A stretch of DNA of 64,000 nucleotides from Tretioscincus oriximinensis (Eukaryota > Chordata > Lepidosauria > Squamata > Gymnophthalmidae). Positions 33,713 through 44,029 of the stretch are shown here, in pieces. Position 1 is the first letter of the stretch. Every line of letters begins with the position of its first letter. A program made the position numbers and the translations under genes. The DNA lies in NCBI GenBank assembly GCA_022410635.1, contig JAJVDF010000015.1, positions 3,241,930-3,305,929 on the forward strand. Reading direction: 5' to 3'. The notes under the pieces are model-generated. The model was not told the DNA's origin. It worked only from the letters and a program-made list of their open reading frames with translations, and did not search any database.

Positions 33713-33965
33713 TGGAAAAGCTGTTGAGAGAACTTCCAATCACCATTTTCCGACCCACCACTATTATTTCATAGGTTGTATCCACACATCACTTGTTGAT
33801 CCCACAATGAAACATTCTGTGGACTGATTTATTCCAGAACGTCCATGCTTTGTTGTAGAATATCCAATTATAGTGCAATAAATAAGTGATGTGTGGATAC
33901 AACCTATNAAATAATAGTGGTGGGTCTGAAAATGGTGATTGGAAGTTCTCTCAACAGCTTTTCCA
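33713..33965. repeat. Long inverted repeat, 85-bp arms, 83-base spacer
   Basis: Left arm 33713-33797 and right arm 33881-33965 are near-perfect reverse complements (few mismatches and one N). The outer ends are TGGAAAAGCTGTTGAGAGAA and its complement, and the inner part is 'ataggttgtatccacacatc'. The right end abuts the first copy of the 67-bp direct repeat. No clear target duplication was seen. Possible origins are a fold-back or miniature DNA transposon, or a local inverted duplication. Confidence 0.92.
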
Positions 33966-34030
33966 GTCCTCCCTCCCTCTTGCATCAGATTTCAGGTATA
34001 CTGAAGACACCTGCTGCACCTCAGTGGGGA
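33964..34030 (+). repeat. 67-bp direct repeat, copy 1
   Basis: Starts 'cagtcctccctccctcttgc' and ends 'acctcagtgggga'. Copy 2 is at 34223-34289 with only two differences. The offset is 259 bp. Confidence 0.93.
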
Positions 34031-34222
34031 CACTATTCCTTTATTTGAAAGGTTTTTCCAAGAAGACAAAAGTAAGTATTTCTTGTGTTTAATAGAAACA
34101 GAAAATGTTTCTGTGGTTGGAGTTAGAAAAAAATGTTTTTTCTGTGCCATACTGGTCTATCAGTTGTATATATGACAATCCTGTCTCACTACTGCCCACC
34201 AGATGTTTTGAACACTCTATTG

Positions 34223-34289
34223 CAGTCCTCCCTCCCTCTCGCATCAGATTTCAGGTATACTGAAGACACCTGATGCACCTCAGTGGGGA
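34223..34289 (+). repeat. 67-bp direct repeat, copy 2
   Basis: Differs from copy 1 at 'tctcgc' (tcttgc) and 'ctgatgc' (ctgctgc). The 192 bases between the copies are unique and AT-richer. Confidence 0.93.
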
Positions 34290-34407
34290 GTACTTGAGTA
34301 GTTTTTAGCTAATTTTCTTACCAGCCACAAAACTTTTGGATATAGATAGGGCAAAATAAAAAATAAAAAAAAATATTCTCATACATATAAATCTTTAATA
34401 TATAAAC

Positions 34408-34502
34408 CAGGAAGCTGGTGGCTGGTGAAGTCCATCATTTTTAAGGCAGCCAGAGCAGGGCTGCCTTAAAAATGATGGGCTTCACCAGCCACCAGCTTCC
34501 TG
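34408..34502. repeat. Near-perfect hairpin, 44-bp arms, 7-base loop
   Basis: Arms 34408-34451 and 34459-34502 differ at one position, which would be a G-U pair in RNA. The loop is 'agagcag'. Arm words include 'caggaagctggtggctggtg' and 'catcatttttaaggcagcc'. The fold resembles a long microRNA-type precursor or a palindromic miniature transposon. Expression is unknown. Confidence 0.93.
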
Positions 34503-34771
34503 TTTCAATGCATTCTGCTGTTGCTGGCCTTGGTCCTGAAAGCATTTGCTTTAATTATCCAACAATTCCAGCAATTCCTTTCCACATAGTCCTTCCCACA
34601 TTGACCTGCTCTTAGCAAATTCCAATGCCTCTATACTTTCAGCCCCAGCAGTTGCCTCTGAGAATTTTATAGAGTTCTTTAAAAGCAGGAAACTGAAGTT
34701 TGTAGACCAAGAACAGCCATTTTTGGTGATAAGCTACTTCTGGCACCGGTAACATACCACAGGGCAGTGAA
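34503..34771. other. Short stretch, no recognised feature
   Basis: Nothing supported. Confidence 0.4.
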
Positions 34772-34965
34772 TTTATTTATTTTATTTATTTTTTGTATTT
34801 ATGTCCTGCCCTATATGCGAAGGTCTCAGAGCGGCCAACCATAGGATGGTGCAAATAGACTGGCCCAAGGTCACCCAGCTGGTTTTCATGGAGGAGTGGG
34901 GAATCGAACAGGGAGTCTACCAGCTGTGAGTCCAACACTCTAACCACTACACCAAACTGGCTCTC
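34772..34965 (-). mobile_element. tRNA-derived SINE, family B (full length)
   Basis: Best family B copy. Minus strand: AGAGCCAGTTTGGTGTAGTG then GTTAGAGTGTTGGACTC (A box), B-box CTGTTCGATTCCC, 'ccagctgggtgaccttgg', and the L2-like terminus 'GGGCAGGACATAAATAC' with a (AAATA)n tail at the low coordinate. Confidence 0.82.
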
Positions 34966-34974
34966 TTGTACCTA

Positions 34975-35085
34975 CTCTCCTTAAAGACATTGTTCCCATT
35001 TTTGACTGTGCTATTTTAGCTGTTTTCTTATTTTTATTGTAATTCACTCTGAGACCTTTGTGTGTAATTATATATAAATAAATCT
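34975..35085 (+). mobile_element. L2 LINE 3' tail
   Basis: 'attcactctgagacctttgt' and 'gtgtaattatatataaataa' match the L2 terminal motif. It directly follows the SINE head. Confidence 0.55.
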
Positions 35086-35147
35086 GTACATATAATAAAA
35101 CAAATAACACAGAGTCTAAAATTCTGAGGTATAATGATCAATGATAC

Positions 35148-35426
35148 AAGGAAGAGAAAAAAGGAGGAAAGGAGAGGGGGAGGGAAGAGGGAAGAAAGGA
35201 AGGAAAGAAGGAAGGAATGGAAAAGTAAAGAAAGGAATGGATGAAAGAAGAGTAGAAAGGTAGGTAAGGAAGAAAAATGTAAAGAAGGTAAGGAAAAAAT
35301 AAGGAAGAAGGAAAAACAGAAAGAAAGAGAGAGAAACAGAAAGAAAGGAGTGGCAAGTGAAAGAGGGACGAGAGGGTGCAAGGGAAGGCAGAAGTGGATG
35401 GTGGCATGAATGGAAGGAAGAGGGAG
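35148..35426 (+). repeat. 280-bp polypurine tract
   Basis: GAAGG/GAAA/GGA units with very few pyrimidines. The three long minus-strand frames here (Ser/Leu/Phe-rich) are repeat shadows. Prone to triplex formation and slippage. Confidence 0.93.
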
Positions 35427-35432
35427 TAACAC

Positions 35433-35471
35433 AATTAGCCCATTGTGTTACTGTAACACAATGGGCTAATT
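35433..35471. repeat. 39-bp perfect palindrome (19-bp arms, 1-base centre)
   Basis: AATTAGCCCATTGTGTTAC, a single T, then the exact reverse complement. It sits at the edge of the polypurine tract. The word GTAACACAA also appears just before it as a partial direct repeat. Confidence 0.93.
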
Positions 35472-36569
35472 CCACTAGTAAGTAAATAATTCCTGCCTAT
35501 GCATACCCTTCATAGTCTGAAAAGGCCAGCCCTGATGCACAGCAAGGCTGCGCATCTTCACCTGGACTTCAATTTGGAGAAAATACAATTGGGAGGAGGG
35601 TGCTGCACTCTGTGCTAGCAAGGCGATACCCCAAATTAAGGCAAGACCAGAAGGGGCTGAATCTAGCAGGAAGAGCCTTTTGAAAAAACCCTTCCTTGTT
35701 CACTGCCAGCCAAGAAAAGAGCACATAACAGAGTTTTCAACTGAATCTGAGAATCAGCCGAGAGGTAACACTGACTTATTCTCAGTCATGCTTGGGACTA
35801 AAGGGAAAGTTTATTAGCCCAACCCAGCAATAATACAGTTCAGTCTTGCTTACAGGGACAAAATCTTTAAAAAAAAGAAAAAGAAATCAAAAGTTATTTA
35901 ATCTAACTTTGATCCTGAAAGGCAATGCTGAGTTAGTATCTAGAGTATCAAACTAGAACCTGGCAGGTTTCCCATTTGATCATGGAAACTCTTTCCGTGT
36001 TTCCGTGTGACATTTCACTGGTATTCATTGCTAAAATTGCTCTTGTTTAATATGATGTTTTTAGAGAAAAAAGTCTAGGCTGAAATTTATATTTACTTCT
36101 AAGGCATGATACGCTCATAGCAAAAGAGCTGAGCATTGAACAAATGCTTCATCTGTACTTAGGTGATAAATGTAGAGATACTGAATCAGGATTTTGCTCT
36201 GGTCAGCAGCTAATTTTGGCAGCACTAAAAATAGTGGTCCCCCCAATAAAAACAGCTTAGCTGTGTTTCTCCACCATTCTCAAGAAAAGGATGAGATAGT
36301 TAAATAAAACATTGCTACAGAATGGTTATTTACTTCAGTTGCAGTGTTTGAGAGAAACTAACTCTGAAATTACTTTCAGTGCACTTTGCTTCCCCGAGAG
36401 CATAAATCTAATTTTCACATGCATGCTCTTCAAGTGCATAAAACACTTATGTTAAAGGCAGCAAAGGGTGCACAGTGACTCTGATTGGAAACCTCATTTT
36501 GATATTGCAAATTCAGCTTTCCTCTGGGATCTATCTCACAATAGGGATCTGCTACTTGTGTGCTAAGTC
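35472..36569. other. No recognised feature
   Basis: No exon, RNA gene or repeat recognised. Confidence 0.4.
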
Positions 36570-36625
36570 ATTGCANTATCATATGAATGGCAAGCCCTTA
36601 TTCTGAGAAATATCCCAGAACAAGG
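36570..36625. repeat. Family P repeat (copy 4, partial)
   Basis: 'atcatatgaatggcaagccc', 'ttattctgagaaatatccc', 'agaacaagg': the self-complementary TTATTCTG…CAGAATAA-type core of the family. Confidence 0.42.
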
Positions 36626-36875
36626 CCCAGTGCAGCAAGAATCCTAAACACTGTTCAGTGAGATCTGAAATGCTGTTAAATGAGATCAATGGGAAGCTAC
36701 CAGCAACATAATTACCCCTTGGTCCACCTGTGGAATGTATGAGACATAGGCATTTTTAATAACACATTTCTCAAACAGATGGGAAAGAAAAATCATTTTT
36801 GAAACACAAGATCATGACAAATATCTATCAGCCAATGAATATAAAATGTCCAGGCCACAATTTAAAGGAAACAAT

Positions 36876-36966
36876 GAGGAGGAGGAGGAGGAGGAGGAGG
36901 AGGAGGAGGAGGATCATGATCATGATGAGGATGAGGATGATCATGATGATCATGATGATCATGATG
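36876..36966 (+). repeat. (GAG)n / (GATCAT)n compound microsatellite
   Basis: About 37 bases of GAG units pass into GATCAT/GATGAG units whose GATCATGATC words are self-complementary. The poly-Arg and His/Pro frames are artefacts. Confidence 0.93.
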
Positions 36967-37029
36967 TTTACTTATAAATGCCTCTTTCACCAAAGGACAA
37001 TTCACAAAGCTTCTGTTGCTTTCTCCCCA

Positions 37030-37183
37030 ACAGACACCCTGTAAAGAAGGCAGGGCTGAGAAGGTTCTAAGGAACTGTGATTGGCCCATGATCATCCAGC
37101 TGGCTTGATGGAGGAGTGTGGAATCAAACTGGGAGACTACCAGATAAGAGTCCAGCACTCTAACTACTACACCACAGTGGTGT
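37030..37183 (-). mobile_element. tRNA-derived SINE, family B (head and middle)
   Basis: Minus strand: CACCACTGTGGTGTAGTAGT, TAGAGTGCTGGACTCTTATC, then GGTAGTCTCCCAGTTTGATT with a B-box-like GTTTGATTCC, and 'ccagctggatgatcatggg'. The tail is missing. Confidence 0.78.
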
Positions 37184-37734
37184 AAGAAATTAGACTAGCA
37201 TCAAAATATACTACAGTATTTTTTTCTGAATGTAATCATTTTATTTCCAGTGTTCAGAGGGTGTTTGTCAAAATGGCACACAAACACCCACACACACACA
37301 GACGTATGTACAAAGAGGGAGGGAGAACTTGTAGGAACCTGACATTTGCAGAAACAGCAATTGTTTTAATTGCAAGNATGCTGTCTTTGGAAGAAGGTAA
37401 TGGAATCTATACCAAGAGAACTGCATCTGCCCATGAAGGTGCCCNTATACTCAACCAGGAGTCGGTCACAAACCAGGGTCCAGTTGCAACCTCACTTCTT
37501 GCATCTCCCCCACAAAATAATTCAGGACTTTTGAACCCCTTTAGCTGGCAATTGGTCTCCTACACTTTGCACAATTTCCAAATAAAAATATCTCCTTGCA
37601 TTCCCTTTTCATTTCTTTCTTTAACCTCCATTTGAGAATAGTTAGCTTAGGGNTTTTTTTTTCATCTTCCCTGTGCTTTTCTATGCACAAAAATATTCTT
37701 CCCTTTATAGAAACCACATTCAAATGTGATATTC
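37184..37734. other. No recognised feature; short (AC)n
   Basis: A short ACAC run at 37280-37302, nothing else. Confidence 0.4.
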
Positions 37735-37810
37735 AGACTTAGCCATAGTCTGCATTAGCACATGGATGGCACGGCCTTATCCCCAAATATATCTAGAATA
37801 AAGGCCAGAG
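37735..37810. repeat. Family P repeat (copy 5)
   Basis: 'agccatagtctgcattagca', 'catggatggcacggcctta', 'tccccaaatatatctagaat', 'aaaggc'. Confidence 0.48.
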
Positions 37811-37914
37811 CATAAAGGTCAAGAAACATCACAAATACAATTAAATTTAAGGGTAGACTAAAACGGAAAGAAGAGCCTAAAATACCCTTCAGTCTGTACA
37901 ATAATGCTTGCGAC

Positions 37915-38112
37915 TAGTGCGTAAGAACGTAGAAGGAACGCTGATGAACTGGGCCACAGCTATTTACTCCTTCATTCTACGTCACACAGTGGCTCACCAA
38001 TTGCTTCTGGAAAAGCAAAAGAACACAAAACCTTCATACACTCTCACCGCCCTGCAAATGGCACTTAAAATAAGCCTGTCTCTCCAAACTAGAAGCAACA
38101 TCTAGGCATCTA
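37915..38112 (-). mobile_element. CR1 LINE 3' end, old copy
   Basis: In plus: 'gcgtaagaacgtagaagg' (reversed tail), 'gaactgggccacagctat', 'ctccaaactagaagcaacat'. Diverged CR1 3' untranslated region. Confidence 0.62.
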
Positions 38113-38469
38113 TTCTAGCCAGGCCCACATTCGGTATGTATGATGCCCCTGTGCAGTCATTTATTTTATGCCCNTTCGTCCCGCAGCTACACTTCAGCAT
38201 CCGATTCTGAACAATTCTGAATCTCAAATGGACCCTTCTCATGCTTGCACTCACCCGTGCCCATGGGTTGAAGCCAAGCCAAGCAAGTATTGCCATTTAA
38301 AGGGGAACTGGTGCACGAATAGTACCATCCATACAGCTTTGGTGCCAGAATGATAATCTATTTCAGATTTTATAAAAGCAATACAAATATTAATATTATT
38401 TTACTACTAGCTATATTAAAATTTTGCCACCCTGTACAGCTGCACATGTTGCACATGCCTAAATTCTAG

Positions 38470-38935
38470 TTGCCAATAGTACACTTGATCCCCACAAATC
38501 TGTCTCATCCTTTCTTAAAGCAATGCAGGTTCCTATCATTACCTCTTTTGGCAGTAAATTCCATGACCTGCTGGGCGAAAAGAACACACAAANCTTGTCG
38601 ATCTCCTGCCCATCAGCTTCATAGAATGCTCTCTAGTTCTAGTATAGTCTGATAGAGAAAAGATAGTTTTCTTTATACAGCCTTTCCACGCTATTCATGA
38701 TTTTATATGCTATACTCCAACCAGGGCACCTCCTCTTCAACAGTATTTTAAGGCTAAAGAGATCCAGATGTTGCAGACTGATTTCATAAGGAACGTGTTC
38801 AAGCTCCGTGATCATTCCTATTGCCTTTTTTCACTTTTCCAGTTTTACAATATCTTTTCTAAGGTGTGGCAACAAGAATTATATATCAAATGTGGCCTCA
38901 CAATAAGGCCACTCCACATGATGAGTGAAAATGAA
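38470..38935 (-). mobile_element. CR1 LINE, ORF2-end remnant
   Basis: Plus-strand phrases match the part of CR1 upstream of the 3' end: 'agtaaattccatgacctgct', 'gggcgaaaagaac', 'tctctagttctagtatagtc', 'tcttttctaaggtgtggcaa', 'ccaaatgtggcc'-like 'caaatgtggcctcac'. Probably the same insertion as 37915-38112 with diverged sequence between. Confidence 0.6.
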
Positions 38936-39045
38936 TGAAACCAGGGGTTTCACTAGGATCAGGCCTACCTTAGGTTCCATGTGAAATAAACTGAAAGATT
39001 TTTAAAATTGAAACTTAGGGGATTTCCACCTATTACTGCACACAA

Positions 39046-39467
39046 TGGCTACGTTCACACATGCGCATAAGTAGCATGTTTTAGGGGAGAGCACTCTGAA
39101 ATAGCTTGTTTGTTGCATGCTGCTACTGGGGGCCTCCTTGTGTAGAGCGTATCCACACCCTAACAACATATGGGGACACTGGCTTTGCGATGACACAAAT
39201 GCCACATGCCAACTTGGCTGCTGGGCGCAACTTTGCACCCAGATCTCACTCCAGAGCAAGGAAGCTCTCTCACCCGGAGTCTGAATGGGCAGATGGAAGT
39301 GGTCTGTCCAGAGTTCCATCGCTGGATCGCTATTTCCTTGTTCTCAGAAGTAGTGGGGGAAANGGCCTTTTTCCTGCAATTAATGCTAATGGCTCGTGAT
39401 CTAGCACAGCGGACCTACTTCCAGAGCACTCCCATCCAGCTTCAAGGGTGCCGTGTGGATGCAGCCA
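39046..39467. repeat. Possible small DNA transposon with TIRs
   Basis: Ends TGGCTACGTTCACACATGC and (reverse complement of the right end) TGGCTGCATCCACACGGCA agree at about two-thirds of positions. The interior is GC-richer than the flanks. No target duplication is evident. The word 'gtatccacac' also occurs inside the 33713-33965 inverted repeat and at 39150, hinting at a related family. Confidence 0.35.
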
Positions 39468-41754
39468 ATATTTAGTAGATTGTCCCATACATAGACATGT
39501 CTCCCCACACCCAGGAGTTCAGAGTTTAGAGCCATGCTGGGCTCTCTGTCACTTTTTCGAATGTCAGTTCTGACTGACTTCCTTTGGCCTTGAACTGCCA
39601 TTTAGTTTGGATGCAAGACTGAAGAACACTTGTTTCAAAGCCTCATTGTTTCTCTAGCCTCACTATACTGTTTTGCGCAATACTATTGAAAAGATTTGAA
39701 GCACAATTATTTGCTGGGTTAATCAAAGAGAGCATAGAATCTTATAGGGCTTTCCAGTACATTGATTGTACAATGCAGTAGAACAAATAGGTAAAGGGGA
39801 AGAATCCAGAGCCATTAAAATCAATGGCTGTTTTGCAACATTAATTTCAATGGGATAAAAATCTGTATTGTGCCTTAAAAAGAGCTGCAATTGGACCTTT
39901 GTACATTGAAGGGTGGATGTGGACTTTTTCCAAGGTTAAGTGCTCTATTTTTTTTTAACAAAGAGAGTCATTCATAATGTTTGGCAGGAATGGCACCAGC
40001 TTTTACAACAGCACATACATGCTACATCCAATGCTTCCTAAATATAAGGGCAGCAAGGAGGTTGAGAAAGCCAGGATGGCGGCAATTTATCACTCAGCCA
40101 GCAAAGCAAGATTCTATCTTGCTTATAGGGCTGAAAGTGTATTATATTGCTTTCTTTTCAAGCTGTGGATAACAAAAGGTGGAAAACAGGAATGGGAGTA
40201 TTTTAAGCTTATATGCAATTTCATCTTTGAGGAATCCCAGAAATGACACAAGAACTTCCCGCCTCACAAGAATGCCATAAGGGAGATTTTGATGAGTAAT
40301 ATCAAGGAACTTGAGTTTAGATTCTTTTTTATCCTCGTGTCCATTTCATTCTGGATTTCTCCAATTTCTGTGGTTTTGTGGACCCATGTGGAATTCTAGA
40401 AGAGTGTTCTGAGCTCAGCTACAAAATCTAAAGGAAGCAAACACAAAAAAACCATGGGGCCTCTCTGGTATTTACTTCTGAGATATAAGTAGAGCTTTCA
40501 GTCTCAAATTTTGTGACATGGATATAGAGTGATGTCACGATCGCCTTTGGAGGAGACAAGCATCATGTTTTGGGTACAAGGGNAAGTGCATAAAAGCCCC
40601 AAAATATCTCTTAACCCTTTACTAGCACAAAAGAGAGCTCTACAAGGCACGCCTTTTTAACTAGGAAATACCTACGTAACATTAGGCATATACACCAGTA
40701 AGTCCACATTAATGGGGAAAGTTATTTTTACTATAGAAATTATTGGTATCTTACAAGATATGACAGACATTTCTGCTAACTAAATGGTGCCAAGCTTGTC
40801 AAGAACAGCTGAGACATAGACAACTCCCATGAGATGTGAATGACTTAATTTGAAGTCGAGACCAATCAAGGACAATATGGTGGTTGAACTGCTTTGTTTG
40901 TTTAGAACATAAAATAATATCTGCACCATGTGAAAAGTACAGACAAGCAAGTCACCTTTCAGAAAAGCTTGTCCGGCGCTATTGATCCATTATTGTATTA
41001 ACCATTCAAGGCAGTTTTAAAACACAACAGTGCTTGAGCATATAGATCTTCCTTAATAACAGGTGGCTGAATAAGAAAAGCACCCAGTCAAACCAACATT
41101 AACAATGGATGTATGCACATGCAAACCTGTCACCACATAAAGAAAAACCAAATGCAAATCTTGGTGCATAAGGCTCTGTTCGATCTGAACTTGTCAGTCA
41201 CTAATTAATTGTAGAATGGTAATTAATGAGAAGGAATGCTTTAGCTCAATATTATCATGCACTTCATAGGTAAACTATTATTCTTTTGATGTCATTCTTT
41301 CAACACAAGCAAAATTAGTTCTAGATTCAAGGAAAGATTTGAGAAGTCCGCAGCCATGCTCAGCATGACGATTTTGCTGGGTTGGATCCACGGTCCATTT
41401 AGTTCAGGAACTGCTTTCTACATGTGGAAGCACAGAAGCCGAGCATAAATACGCACCTTGCGCTTCTCACAAGTCTTATCAGGTGACTCCTAAAGGCTCC
41501 TGGCTTCTTGCAACAGAGAAAGTCACACAGACAGCTGCTTAGTAACCATTAGTAGCCTACAGCAAACTAGGGACACAAAAGATGATGTTCCTCTCTTTGG
41601 AAGCTGCAGCCCCAATATCAGACTGCCAAAAATTGTGATCTTATAGCTGGCTGCCATTTGGTAAAGTTCTATAAAAACACATTTCACTGAGTAACAGAAC
41701 TGGATCAAATACCAACCAACTTTGCCTATCTGATATTAAGACTTCACCGAATGT
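39468..41754. other. No recognised feature
   Basis: No exon, RNA gene or repeat recognised in 2.3 kb. Short ORFs such as 39977-40246 have no recognisable domain. Confidence 0.4.
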
Positions 41755-42118
41755 ATAACCTTCATTTGTTCTCAACTCCTTGCAAATGGTTTTTCAGGAA
41801 TCCTGCCTGTTGCTCCATCCCAGAGGCAGTATCAAATCATCCATTCTCTCAACTATCCAAAACAATCTTTTACAAAGCAATGCTTTACTACCTCTTCTGG
41901 TAGTAAATTCTACAGACTAATGATCCTCTGGGTAAAACAATACTTTCCCTCATCTCTCCTAATTCTTTCAAGGCTGTCTTTCAAGTCTGAAAAGACCCAG
42001 ACATTAAAGCCTGATTCATAAGAGAAGTGTTCCAGCCCCTGGGTGATTCTTGTTGTTCTCTTTTTGCACCTTGTCCAGTTCTACAATAGCTTTTCTAAGC
42101 TGTGGTTACCAGGATTTC
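41755..42118 (-). mobile_element. CR1 LINE 3' part, reverse orientation
   Basis: 'gcctgttgctccatcccaga', 'ggcagtatcaaatcatccat', 'ctacagactaatgatcctct', 'gggtaaaacaatac', then 'tctaagctgtggttaccagg' from the ORF2 end. The octamer tail is missing. Confidence 0.75.
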
Positions 42119-42139
42119 ACAGGATCACTTCTGCTGTCT

Positions 42140-42408
42140 CAGAAAAAGAAAAAGAACCTAGAATTTATACCCTGCTCACAGTGCACAGAGCAGCTTACAA
42201 GGTTAATTTTTGCCCAAAGGCTTTCATCTGTTCTGTCTTTCCCATGTGATTAGTGATGATACTCATGAATCTACCTTGAAATGTGGTTTGCAAATCTGCT
42301 TTCTTTCAAATACCCNAGTTGGCTAGAGCTGANATCAGTAGAGGGCACTCACCCCTCTCTACAGCCAACACAAAGCTTGAAGAAGGGTTCTCTCACATGA
42401 AAGACCAA
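42140..42408 (-). mobile_element. tRNA-derived SINE, family A
   Basis: Starts with AGAAAAAG units (reverse of the tail), then 'gaatttataccctgctcac', 'gcccaaaggctttcatctgt', 'gttggctagagctganatca', and a degraded head 'ctctcacatgaaagaccaaa'. It inserted next to or into the old CR1 before it. Confidence 0.72.
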
Positions 42409-43347
42409 ATCATGTTTCCATGTACGAAGCTTCCACATTGGGAAGACTGTTCAAAGAGGGCATCCATGCTTATCCTGAAGGTCATTATCTTTGAAGCCAG
42501 CTTCTGGGTTCTTCAATGGTTAGAACCCAAACTTTATAGTCTCAGAATTCCCAGAGGACTCATTGAATAGTCACAGTTTTATTCAATGCCAAAAGGGTTC
42601 TCATGCTAATCTAGTCCACAGTGTTGTGCACCATTTGGCATTCCTTAAGAGCCCATCCAGCATTTGCTAGCCTGCTAAGAAAACTGTTAAAAACAAAGTA
42701 GCTGTTTTGCTCACCTAGACTGNTCTAGGTTACACTCTTGCAGGGGGCGTAGCCCCTTCTATGTACAGTATTTACTTTTAACCCATTGCTGTTTGAGATA
42801 AAGAGAATTTCAGAAAGTGATAAAATTGTTTTCACATGGGAATAGACTAACTTCAGTCTCTTAAGTTCAGTGGTTTATTTTCAAGAAAATGTATGGAAAA
42901 CAGAAAATTAAAATTGTACAGTTTTCCTATACTGTATATATGAATGCTTATTATATATTAATATGAACTAAAGGGTATACATTAAACAATGCTTCTTTTA
43001 TGTATTATACAATTTGTCTTAACAAGGGTACTTTTTTGCTGAACAGTTGCTAATGTTATAGTTTGAAATAAGAATTTTTATTTGTATGTGCAAAATATAA
43101 AATATTCCACATTTAAAATATTTATTCATATAGTAAACCAGCCTTGTAGCATGGGAGATATTTTAAGGACACTATAAAATACAATACGCACCAGCCATTA
43201 TGATTATAATTTCTATGTGATGTATATTGGTAAATCTAATTATACATATACTTAAAACACCAAGTAAAAAGCTGAGCTTCACTAGAATTGTAACTTAGGG
43301 ATATGATCATTTGAATCAGTGAGGGATCTTCTATGCAGTCTGCTTAC
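42409..43347. other. No recognised feature; very AT-rich at 42890-43260
   Basis: No exon or repeat family recognised. Confidence 0.4.
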
Positions 43348-43501
43348 CAGAAATATCAAACTGGTGTCCCTCCAGATGTTCCTGAAGCACAACTCCCAAC
43401 ATCCATTTGGTTTAGCAGAGTGGGACAGTGCTGNGAGTGGAATGGAATGTTGGGAGTTGTGGTTCAGGAACATCTGGAGGGACACCAGTTTGACATCTCT
43501 A
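43348..43501. mobile_element. Palindromic hAT-like miniature transposon
   Basis: Two arms of about 60 bp ('aactggtgtccctccagatg' and its complement, followed by 'caactcccaacat') around a 35-base centre. From memory, palindromic repeats with the theme 'ccctccagatgtt … acaactccca' are a common amniote non-autonomous family. GCTTA occurs on both sides (43342-43346 and 43502-43506), possibly the remains of an 8-bp duplication. Confidence 0.7.
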
Positions 43502-44029
43502 GCTTAGACTATTCTAGTTGCCTCTGTGGATGTCATAGCNCACAGCTTCCTACATTTTCTGTAGGAAACAAAGTCAGTAAGTTCCTTCTGTTTCCACTCT
43601 CCTCTTATATCCTTGGAATGGCTTTTTCTGCTCCACAAAAAGAGTATTTCTGGGGCAGGTTATGGTCCTGATGGATGCGACAGTGTGATGTTATGAGTCC
43701 CTTGAATTCCTTGCATTCAACGTTTTTAAGGTGCAGATATTGCCATATACATACTGACGGCCTGGTTACTTTCAGTCTGATTCTACCCAGATTGCTTCTT
43801 TCTTCCCATTACAGTTAGGCCAAACAATTTCAAATCCCTGAGAAATCAAACAGACCAAAATCAAACAAAAAATCCCTTATAAGCAACAGTAAAATTCCAA
43901 TAAACTGTATGCACCAAACTCAAATTAGTAAATAAATCTAAATAACCAAATTCATTCCATCTAATAATACATATAACAAGTAAAATGTAAATGATAAATT
44001 CCACATTTCTGCCCTCTAAGCCTCTACTA
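43502..44029. other. No recognised feature
   Basis: No exon, RNA gene or repeat recognised. Confidence 0.4.

Noticed and set aside
34880..34965. Functional tRNA gene on the minus strand
   Set aside because: A and B boxes are present, but the cloverleaf is not maintained and the sequence continues as a SINE; same for family A heads.
35034..35475. Three long minus-strand frames (up to 132 codons), Ser/Leu/Phe-rich
   Set aside because: They lie in a polypurine tract that lacks stops because of its base composition; no protein-like domain.
36876..37158. Minus frame ending in His/Pro repeats
   Set aside because: Translation of (GAG)n/(GATCAT)n plus SINE B.
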